A stretch of DNA of 14,101 nucleotides from Opitutales bacterium. GTDB lineage: Bacteria > Verrucomicrobiota > Verrucomicrobiia > Opitutales > Oceanipulchritudinaceae. Location: NCBI GenBank assembly GCA_007123395.1, contig SKLD01000130.1:1-14101 (forward strand). Direction: 5' to 3'. Positions 1 to 5,576 of this stretch are shown here, one piece after another; the first letter of the stretch is position 1; every line of letters begins with the position of its first letter. The notes under the pieces were generated by a model. That model was given only the letters and a program-made list of their open reading frames with translations. It was not told the origin of the DNA and did no database searches. A program made the position numbers and the translations under genes.

Positions 1-452
1 CCCGCCGTCCCGTGCGCGAGATTGAACCAGCGCGTGTAGCGTTGCCGCAAGGTGCGCATGAACTCCGAGATGTCGCCCATGCGACGGCGCAGCCGCTCCC
101 GCAGCGCCTCCGCTGTCTCCGCATCTCCCTTCTCCAAGGCGTGCTTCAACTCGTCCGCGTTGAGCCCGCTCCACTGCGCGCGCGAAGCGCCATAGAGCCC
201 GCGGTAGCGTTGTACCAAGGTGGCGTCGTCGCACTGCCGCGCCGCCGGATCAATGCGCACAAGGATGTGGAAGTGCGTCTCCAGCACACAGTAGGTGATC
301 ACCTCCACTCCGCTGAACTCCGCCGCACGGTGCAGCGCCGCCACCCACACCTCCCGCTGACCCTCCAACAGCAACCGCCGCTTCTGAATCACCCGCGATG
401 TCACATGATAAACCGCCGGCCCGTCCTCACGTTTTATTCTGATTTCTCCCAT
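1..452 (-). CDS. RAYT-family (REP-associated tyrosine) transposase, N-terminal part; cut by left edge
   Basis: Translating the minus strand from the ATG at 452 gives 150 open codons that run off the left edge. The start reads MGEIRIKREDGPAVYHVTSR, the usual opening of Y1/HUH transposases of the RAYT group. The metal-binding HUH motif is H60-F61-H62 in THFHILVRI. The likely nucleophile is Tyr139 in TLRQRYTRWFN, followed by the H147-G148 segment typical of the family. RAYTs are single-strand DNA nicking and joining enzymes, related to IS200/IS605 TnpA, that are linked to spread of REP palindromes and are often domesticated. The C-terminal third is outside the window. No second in-frame ATG competes with the start, and no strong ribosome binding site is visible. 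A perfect 6-bp hairpin lies 19 bases upstream. Family call is firm; whether the gene is intact cannot be seen. Confidence 0.88.
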   Translation of the reverse strand, partial: MGEIRIKREDGPAVYHVTSRVIQKRRLLLEGQREVWVAALHRAAEFSGVEVITYCVLETHFHILVRIDPAARQCDDATLVQRYRGLYGASRAQWSGLNADELKHALEKGDAETAEALRERLRRRMGDISEFMRTLRQRYTRWFNLAHGTA

Positions 453-877
453 CTCGGAAAACCTTGGGGCGTTCGGAGACCGAACACAATATATTTCTTC
501 AAGAAAATTTATCTGCAAGATAAGATATGAGATAATGATTCATAGTATGCCACATTCCGGAGACCCATGCAATATCAAATATCTTAGAGAAACCATATTT
601 GGGTTGCCGGTTGCGCGGGGTTGGGCAGGCTTTCCAGGGTCGCCCGAAAGGGTCCGGGACGTCCGTCGGAGGAGCAGATCGGCTGGAGATTCGCGCCAAT
701 CGTATACTTTCTCGCCCGGTCGGGTTCTCGCTTTCCTATCGCTCAGGGACCCAATGCGAAGCAGAGAGAGGCCTCCCCTAACGCCGCATCGGCGGCAATC
801 CAAACCCGGAGGCAGGTCCTTTATTTAAATCAGAGTTAATTAATTTAACTAACATATTTCACAATTAAATTTGTTGC
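453..877. other. Gene-free stretch between the RAYT and the pseudogene patch
   Basis: No reading frame here has convincing codon use or a recognisable product. Composition is uneven: 486-600 and 818-875 are clearly AT-rich, while 600-815 is GC-rich. The GC-rich core holds small inverted repeats, including CCC-GAAA-GGG at 643-652, GGACGTCC at 657-664 and CGCCG-CAT-CGGCG at 782-794. I looked for tmRNA, RNase P RNA, SRP RNA, 6S RNA and tRNA signatures and found none. A small structured RNA in the core is possible but unproven. Confidence 0.5.
471..485. repeat. Perfect 6-bp hairpin in the RAYT leader
   Basis: GTTCGG (471-476) and CCGAAC (480-485) are perfect inverted repeats around a 3-base AGA loop. 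The hairpin lies 18 bases beyond the RAYT start codon, so it would fall in the leader if transcription starts further upstream. A poor promoter-like pair sits beyond it on the minus strand (TATATT at 488-493, TTGCAG at 513-518), but its 19-base spacer is too long for confidence. The hairpin could be an element end recognised by the RAYT, a leader structure, or chance. Confidence 0.4.
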
Positions 878-1135
878 TGGTTCCACGGGGTGGATCTTGC
901 CGCCGGAACACCGTTCGACAAGGCAAGCGTCTACCTGCACACCGCCGTCCTTACCTTCATCAACTTTCCCTTCGACCTCGAACCGGAGGCTTCCTTCGAG
1001 GCATGGCCACGCCGCAACCACGACGCGACCTTCGGCTTCCACGCGTGGCGCAACCGCTTCCGCGACGAAAACGATGTTATCGTTTCCGTCCTCGATGAAA
1101 CAATGCCCGGCTTCTACATAAGGGCGTCGGCGGCC
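878..1135 (+). pseudogene. Remnant of a heparinase II/III-like polysaccharide lyase
   Basis: This frame has the GC-rich third positions of real genes here and reads like protein: WFHGVDLAAG, then KASVYLHTAVLTFINFPF, then HAWRNRFRDENDVIVSVL. Short TFGFHAWRNRF- and DDVVVSVL-like stretches recall the C-terminal beta domain of heparinase II/III-type lyases, which cleave acidic polysaccharides. Immediately upstream the frame is closed by TAA at 866-868 in an AT-rich tract. Protein-like character fades after about 1123, and the frame stops at 1196-1198. So both ends are missing, and there is no start codon with a ribosome binding site (a GTG at 890 is only the first in-frame option). Coding-like origin is fairly sure; the family is a recollection of sequence style and less sure. 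Confidence 0.5.
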
Positions 1136-1164
1136 AGATCGTGCGCATTCTCGCGCGGCGTCTC

Positions 1165-1341
1165 TCACTGCACCCTTGAGGGAGCCGGCAGGGGGTAGCC
1201 GCCGACGTCTTCCTCGCTGCCGATCATGCGGGCTCCGCCGGTGCGGGCTTCTTCGACGAGGCGGCGGATAATGACGTCGTGCGTGTCCACCATGAGCCCG
1301 CCGCGGATGATCGCGATGCCGAACTCTGGGAGGAACCTCCG
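1165..1341 (-). pseudogene. Remnant of a pectate lyase (PL1-like) C-terminus
   Basis: On the minus strand, from about 1341 down to the TGA at 1167-1165, the codons have almost only G or C in third position, the pattern of real genes here. The opposite strand in the same register does not. The peptide contains VDTHDVIIRRLVEEARTGG and then ARMIGSEEDVGGYPLP. This resembles the end of family 1 pectate lyases, where a DAVD-x-R-I/L-V-x-E-V stretch is followed by I-I-D-S-x-x-x-V-G-G-W/Y-P. The rest of the enzyme is absent: upstream codons lose the bias and no beta-helix repeats follow. It lies opposite in strand to the flanking remnants. If real, the parent would have been a secreted enzyme cutting polygalacturonan. 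Confidence 0.45.
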
Positions 1342-1470
1342 TCGAGTGTGAGGTAGGGCTCGCGGATCCACCGCTACCGCGCGCCGAGGTCCGATCACTC
1401 CGCCGACGCGGAAGACGACTCGTCAGCTACCGTCTCATCTCTCCCGGCAACGTTCCGAGGCCGCCGGACG

Positions 1471-1650
1471 ACATTCGAGGCGAAGCCGAAGACATGGCGG
1501 CTGCACCGCGAGTGGTTCCAATACCCGGCCATGGCCGACCTGCTCGGCTCGGACTGCTCGCTGGCCGGGAAGAACGCCCTCGCCGGCTTCCTTGCCCGCA
1601 TTAAGGAGGCCCCTGTTGAGAAAAACGGGGCAGGCAGGCCGCTCGAGTAG
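1471..1650 (+). pseudogene. C-terminal remnant of an unrecognised protein
   Basis: A 59-codon stretch with strong G/C third-position bias ends in TAG at 1648-1650. It includes KTWRLHREWFQYPAMADLLG and then AGKNALAGFLARIKEAPVE, which look like folded-protein sequence. The same frame is open back to a TAG at 1354-1356, but codon bias and protein-like character are lost before about 1471, and no start with a ribosome binding site is visible. I do not recognise the family. It ends 31 bases before the glnS stop on the other strand, so the two are convergent. It could be the tail of a carbohydrate-active or sulfatase-type gene like its neighbours, but the sequence does not show that. Confidence 0.4.
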
Positions 1651-1681
1651 GATGCACGGTCAGACCGGGTGCCGGTATTTG

Positions 1682-3355
1682 TCAGCCGCCGGTCTTGGCC
1701 TGTTTGGCCCAGGAATCGCGGAGAGTGACGCTGCGGTGGAAAACGGGCTGCGTGGCCGGGCTATCCGCGTCGAGGACGAAATAGCCCTTGCGCTCGAACT
1801 GCACGGGCTGGCCGGGGCGCGCGCCGCGGAGGGCAGGTTCGCCGAAAGCGGCGACGGTGCGCAGGGAGTCCGGGTTGAGGTTGTGGAGGAAGGAAGCGCC
1901 CTCCGGCACGTCGTCGGGATTCTCGACGGCGAAGAGGGTTTCGTAGAGGCGCACTTCGAGCGGCAGGTTTTCCGTTGCGCTCACCCAATGGATCGTTCCC
2001 TTGACCTTACGGTTATCGGGCGTGGACCCGCCGCGCGACTCGGGGTCGAAGGTGGCGCGTAGCTCGAGGACGCGCCCTTCGGCGTCCTTCACGACATCGG
2101 TGCAAGTGATATAGCAGGCGTAGCGCAGGCGCACCTCGCGGCCCGGGGCGAGCCGGAAATACTTCTTCGGCGGATCCTCCATGAAATCCTCGCGCTCGAT
2201 GTAGATCTCACGTGTGAGGGGCACCTCACGTTCGCCCGCGGCCGGATCGGCGGGATGATTGGGGCCGGAGTACGTTTCGGTGGTTTCCGGGAAATTGGTA
2301 ATGACGACCTTGAGCGGATCGAGCACGGCCATGCGCCGCGGCGCGCGTCCCTCAAGATCCTGGCGCAGGCAAAACTCGAGGAGGGAAAGGCTGATGGTGT
2401 TGTTGCGCTTTGCCACGCCCACCCGTTCGCAGAACTCGCGGATGGCCTCCGAGGTGTAGCCGCGCCGCCGCAGGCCGCTGATCGTGGGCATGCGCGGGTC
2501 GTCCCAGCCGTCCACATGCCCCTCGTTGACGAGTTGCAGGAGTTTCCGTTTCGACATGACGGTGTGGGTGAGGTTGAGCCGCGCAAACTCGATCTGGCGC
2601 GGCCGGTGCGGCACGGGCAGGTTGTCGATAAACCAGTTGTAGAGCGGGCGGTGGTCTTCAAATTCAAGGGTGCAAATGCTATGTGTGATGCCCTCGATGG
2701 CGTCGCTCTGCCCGTGTGCGAAGTCGTACATCGGGTAGATGCACCATGCGTTGCCCGTGCGGTGGTGGTTCGCGTGGAGGATGCGGTAGAGCACAGGGTC
2801 GCGCATATTGAGGTTGGGGTGCGCCATATCGATGCGGGCGCGCAGGACTCTCTCGCCGTTGCCGAACTCGCCCGCGCGCATGCGTGCAAAAAGATCGAGA
2901 TTCTCCTCCACGGCGCGCCCGCGAAACGGGCTCTCGCGGCCGGGAGTCGTGAGCGTGCCGCGGTAGGCCCGGATTTCGTCGCCCGAGAGATCACAGACGA
3001 AGGCTTTGCCCTCGCGGATCAGATGCACCGCCCAGTCGTGGAGTTGCTCGAAGTAATCGCTCGCGAAGAACAGGTTGTCGCCCCACTCTGCCCCGAGCCA
3101 GCGCAGGTCCTCTTGGATCGACTCGACGTAGCGTGTTTCTTCCTTGGACGGATTGGTGTCGTCAAAGCGCAGGTGGAAGCGTCCATTGTAGGCGGCGGCG
3201 ATTCCGTGGTTGAGGCAGATCGACTTGGCGTGCCCGATGTGCAAGTAACCGTTCGGCTCCGGCGGAAAACGGGTCACCACGGTGGAGTGACGCCCCGCCG
3301 CGAGGTCCGCGTCGATCTGTTCGAAAATGAAGTTTTTCGCCCTTGGTTCGGCCAT
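1682..3355 (-). CDS. glnS: Glutaminyl-tRNA synthetase
   Basis: Class I aminoacyl-tRNA synthetase that joins glutamine to tRNA-Gln in the cytoplasm using ATP. The protein from the ATG at 3355 has 557 residues, close to the 554 of E. coli GlnRS. The ATP-binding HIGH motif is at 39-42, within FPPEPNGYLHIGH. The KMSKS-type loop is M267-S-K-R-K271. The acceptor-binding stretch GNAWCIYPMYDFAHGQSDAI (about 201-220) is typical, and the C-terminal half has the usual anticodon-binding beta-barrel character. The frame is open further upstream to a TTG at 3394, but residues before MAEPRAKNFI have no family match, so 3355 is preferred. It follows rsfS by 79 bases and is probably its last operon partner. 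An inverted repeat lies directly before the start codon. GlnRS here implies direct charging of tRNA-Gln; whether GatCAB also exists cannot be seen. Confidence 0.97.
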   Translation of the reverse strand: MAEPRAKNFIFEQIDADLAAGRHSTVVTRFPPEPNGYLHIGHAKSICLNHGIAAAYNGRFHLRFDDTNPSKEETRYVESIQEDLRWLGAEWGDNLFFASDYFEQLHDWAVHLIREGKAFVCDLSGDEIRAYRGTLTTPGRESPFRGRAVEENLDLFARMRAGEFGNGERVLRARIDMAHPNLNMRDPVLYRILHANHHRTGNAWCIYPMYDFAHGQSDAIEGITHSICTLEFEDHRPLYNWFIDNLPVPHRPRQIEFARLNLTHTVMSKRKLLQLVNEGHVDGWDDPRMPTISGLRRRGYTSEAIREFCERVGVAKRNNTISLSLLEFCLRQDLEGRAPRRMAVLDPLKVVITNFPETTETYSGPNHPADPAAGEREVPLTREIYIEREDFMEDPPKKYFRLAPGREVRLRYACYITCTDVVKDAEGRVLELRATFDPESRGGSTPDNRKVKGTIHWVSATENLPLEVRLYETLFAVENPDDVPEGASFLHNLNPDSLRTVAAFGEPALRGARPGQPVQFERKGYFVLDADSPATQPVFHRSVTLRDSWAKQAKTGG

Positions 3356-3358
3356 GAT

Positions 3359-3380
3359 CCGGAGACTGTGTAGCCTCCGG
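3359..3380 (-). promoter_or_regulatory. Inverted repeat around the glnS ribosome-binding region
   Basis: CCGGAG (3359-3364) and CTCCGG (3375-3380) form a perfect 6-bp stem with a 10-base loop, ending 3 bases before the glnS ATG. On the mRNA the only good Shine-Dalgarno match, GGAGG, is in the distal arm, 18 bases from the ATG and partly paired in the stem. The hairpin could limit translation of glnS, or bring the GGAGG closer by folding. It could also be chance in GC-rich DNA. Confidence 0.35.
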
Positions 3381-3434
3381 CGCAAAGAGCGCAACTGTTC
3401 TGATGGGCGGCGGGGCGGAGACCCGGGACGGCTT

Positions 3435-3809
3435 TCAGTGCCGGATCACCGTCGGCACAGACACAAAATCGATGCGCCGCGCGTCTTTCCAGAGCCCTTC
3501 AAGATTGAAGTAGCGCCGCATCTCTTTCGTGAAGACGTGGACGACGAGATCGTGCGCATCAATGACCATCCACCCGGTGCGCAGCCCGCGCTGCCCTGAG
3601 ACATAGTCCATACCCTGCTTATCGAGGCTAGCCTCCGCCGCCTTCACGAGAGCGCGCAGGTGGGGCTCGCTTGTGCCGGTGGCGATTATGAAGTCGTCGG
3701 CAATGGGTCCGCCGGGACCGAAGTGGAGGACCGTGATATCCTCGGCTTTTTTGTCGTCGAGCGCCTCACAGCAGGCGCGCAGAGGTTCGGGAAGTTCGTC
3801 AGGAGACAC
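3435..3809 (-). CDS. rsfS: Ribosome silencing factor RsfS (Iojap/DUF143 family)
   Basis: RsfS binds protein uL14 on the large ribosomal subunit and blocks joining with the small subunit when nutrients are short. The 124-residue product has the family core: CCEALDDKKAEDITVLHF (about 13-30), then IADDFIIATGTSEPHLRALV (about 35-54), then the GWMVIDAHDLVVHVF block (about 78-92) and the aromatic end MRRYFNLEGLWKDA. Length is normal. The first in-frame start is GTG at 3809, 11 bases after the nadD stop, with no clear Shine-Dalgarno sequence, so translation may be coupled to nadD. The nadD-rsfS order is a widespread bacterial arrangement and supports both calls. Confidence 0.95.
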   Translation of the reverse strand: MSPDELPEPLRACCEALDDKKAEDITVLHFGPGGPIADDFIIATGTSEPHLRALVKAAEASLDKQGMDYVSGQRGLRTGWMVIDAHDLVVHVFTKEMRRYFNLEGLWKDARRIDFVSVPTVIRH

Positions 3810-3820
3810 AATCAGAGGGT

Positions 3821-4438
3821 TCAGGATCGGGCGGTTGCGTAAAGGTGTCGTTTTTCAATGATCTCAATAACAACGGAACGGACGAAAAAGTCAACCGGCT
3901 TACCCGATGCAATCCGGTTACGGACCTCCGTTGAACTCAACTCGATGAGGCGGGTGTCCACGGCGCGCAACCGCAAGCCGGGGAATCCGGGCAATCCGGA
4001 GGTTTCACCCCGGCGGCGGAGGACGAGGAATTCCACTTCATCGGCAAGATCCTCAATCCGGTGCCAGCGGTGCAGGTCCGGCAACTGGTCTTCCCCGAGA
4101 ATCCACGAAAGACTCGCGCCCGGCCACTCCCGCCGAAGCGCCGCCACGGTCTCCAGCGCATAGCTCGGGGGCGGACGGTCAATGTCCACCGTCGACACGG
4201 AAAACCTCTCCGTCCCGCAGAGAGCCGCGCGCAGCATATCCGCGCGGTCCTTCCCGGAAGCGAGCGGGCCGGACGCTTTCAGCGGGTTGCGCGCGGCCGG
4301 GACGAACACGACATGGTCCAGCCCGCCCCGTTCGAGAATATCCTGCGCCAGAATGAGATGCCCGGCATGCACCGGATCGAAAGATCCGCCAAAGACACCG
4401 AGGCGCCTCACACCGGCACGCGTTTCCGGACTGCTCAT
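3821..4438 (-). CDS. nadD: Nicotinate-nucleotide adenylyltransferase
   Basis: Transfers AMP from ATP to nicotinate mononucleotide, making deamido-NAD in NAD synthesis; cytoplasmic. From the ATG at 4438 the protein has 205 residues, normal for NadD. The nucleotidyltransferase signature GGSFDPVHAGH is at 17-27, and the second motif SSTEVRNRI starts at 168. VPAARNPLKASGPL and WILGEDQLPDLHRWHRIEDL are also typical. The frame is open to 4591, but the extra 51 residues are not NadD-like and would overlap the divergent lipoprotein gene. ATG at 4450 is a possible alternative start; neither start has a strong ribosome binding site. It is probably first in the nadD-rsfS-glnS unit, with its promoter in the 133-base divergent gap shared with the lipoprotein at 4572. 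Confidence 0.95.
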   Translation of the reverse strand: MSSPETRAGVRRLGVFGGSFDPVHAGHLILAQDILERGGLDHVVFVPAARNPLKASGPLASGKDRADMLRAALCGTERFSVSTVDIDRPPPSYALETVAALRREWPGASLSWILGEDQLPDLHRWHRIEDLADEVEFLVLRRRGETSGLPGFPGLRLRAVDTRLIELSSTEVRNRIASGKPVDFFVRSVVIEIIEKRHLYATARS

Positions 4439-4571
4439 GACACGACTCATGCAGACAGGGGAGCACCTGACAAGACCGACGCAGGACCTTTCGTGCGCCG
4501 CAGAGGGGGCACGCAGGGCATCCGTCGGCGCAACCCTTGCTTTCCAAACGTTATTGACATAACTTACCTCT

Positions 4572-5012
4572 ATGAAAATTCGCCGTACCAATACCCGCGC
4601 ACGCTACTACTGGACGGCAGTGGTTCTCTCGGTTTTCTTTCTCTTCGGTTGCCAGACGACGCCGTCGCAACGAGCCGAGACCGACAGCGCGCTTTTCGCT
4701 TCCTACCCTCCCGAGGTGCAGGAGCGGCTTCTGGCGGGCCGGGTGGAAATCGGCGACGACAAAGACATGGTGCGCATCGCCTTGGGCGATCCGGACCGCA
4801 CCCGCACGCGGGTGACGGGCCAGACGGAAGAGACCGTCTGGATCTACACGCGCTCGCGGCCCCGGCTCTCACTGGGGCTGGGCGGAGCCCGCGGCGCCGG
4901 ACGCACGACCGTGGGCACCGGCGTCGGCATTGCCACCGGCGGCGGAACGACTGAGCAAGCCCGCGTCATCTTCCGCAACGGCGAGGTACATTCGGTCGAA
5001 GAAGCGCTTTAG
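4572..5012 (+). CDS. Small lipoprotein with BamE/SmpA-like core and glycine-rich tail
   Basis: A 146-residue predicted lipoprotein. A charged N-terminus (MKIRRTNTRAR) is followed by a hydrophobic run and the lipobox L24-F-G-C27, so residue 27 should be lipidated. Residues about 47-85 (PEVQERLLAG, IGDDKDMVRIALGDPDR, TEETVWIYTRS) follow the pattern of BamE/SmpA-like small lipoproteins, in which a turn-and-helix segment M/V-R-x-A-L-G-x-P-D is followed by a Trp-Ile-Tyr strand. The tail holds the low-complexity stretch LGLGGARGAGRTTVGTGVG, then a short strand ending VEEAL. It is followed after 50 bases by a paralogue on the same strand. No clear ribosome binding site precedes the ATG. The family call rests on pattern only; a role in outer-membrane assembly is possible but not shown. 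Confidence 0.83.
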   Translation: MKIRRTNTRARYYWTAVVLSVFFLFGCQTTPSQRAETDSALFASYPPEVQERLLAGRVEIGDDKDMVRIALGDPDRTRTRVTGQTEETVWIYTRSRPRLSLGLGGARGAGRTTVGTGVGIATGGGTTEQARVIFRNGEVHSVEEAL

Positions 5013-5062
5013 CCGCCAATTATGAATCCAGCCTACCCTCACCCTTCGTATTACCCGATACC

Positions 5063-5530
5063 ATGAAACAGCACCTCCGTTGGTTTCTTCTCGCCACAGC
5101 CGCCGCCCTTCTGCTCGCGGGATGCGCCTCCACGCCCGAAAAACGGGCGGAAGCGGCCCCCGGCGTCCTCGACAACCTCGACCATGCCGAGCGCGAGCGC
5201 GTGCTCGAAGGGCAAATCGCGGTGGGCGACACACCGGAAATCGTACGCATCGCATGGGGCGAGCCCGACCGCAGAACGCGCCTCGTACGCGAAACCGGCG
5301 AGGCCGAACGTTGGATCTACCTCGGCTATGAGCAGGAGTTTGTCGATACCTTCCCGCGCTATCATTACCGGCCGCGGTTCTATTACCATCCGGGCCTCGG
5401 TCGCTATGTCATGACGCGGCACTATTACTGGACCCACCCGCGCACCTATATTGTGCGGCGGCCCTACACGCGGCAGGTCGTGGAATTCCGCGACGGTCTC
5501 GTGGCGGCCTTCGAGACAGCCGAGCGGTGA
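5063..5530 (+). CDS. Small lipoprotein, paralogue of the preceding gene, with Tyr/His/Arg-rich tail
   Basis: A 155-residue predicted lipoprotein with signal sequence MKQHLRWFLLATAAALLLAGC; the lipobox is L18-A-G-C21. Its core at about 42-90 (ERERVLEGQIAVGD, EIVRIAWGEPDRRTR, AERWIYLGYE) aligns clearly with the upstream lipoprotein, so the two arose by duplication. The tails differ: here about 40 residues are packed with Tyr, His, Pro and Arg (FPRYHYRPRFYYHPGLGRYV, then TRHYYWTHPRTYIVRRPYT), before a shared end pattern VEFRDGLVAAFE that matches VIFRNGEVHSVEE in its neighbour. Probably co-transcribed with that gene. It ends 31 bases from the convergent VCBS gene. Exact function unknown. Confidence 0.84.
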   Translation: MKQHLRWFLLATAAALLLAGCASTPEKRAEAAPGVLDNLDHAERERVLEGQIAVGDTPEIVRIAWGEPDRRTRLVRETGEAERWIYLGYEQEFVDTFPRYHYRPRFYYHPGLGRYVMTRHYYWTHPRTYIVRRPYTRQVVEFRDGLVAAFETAER

Positions 5531-5550
5531 TTCCGGTCCCTGCCAACCCG

Positions 5551-5576
5551 CCCGGCGAAGCTCAACCTCCGCCGGG
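5551..5576. terminator. Possible bidirectional terminator hairpin between convergent genes
   Basis: CCCGGCG (5551-5557) and CGCCGGG (5570-5576) form a perfect 7-bp GC stem with a 12-base loop, at the meeting point of the lipoprotein gene (ends 5530) and the VCBS gene (ends 5562). One arm is inside the last codons of the VCBS gene. No T-run follows on either strand, so a classical intrinsic terminator is not demonstrated. Confidence 0.3.

Noticed and set aside
845..1168. 107-codon minus-strand frame
   Set aside because: It mirrors the heparinase-like remnant; third-position bias favours the plus strand.
2255..3373. 372-codon open frame on the plus strand
   Set aside because: It is fully antisense to glnS, whose family motifs are certain; the product has no recognisable motif.
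4554..4559. TTGACA as a -35 box for the lipoprotein gene at 4572
   Set aside because: A -10 box at normal spacing would fall inside the coding region, and none is present.
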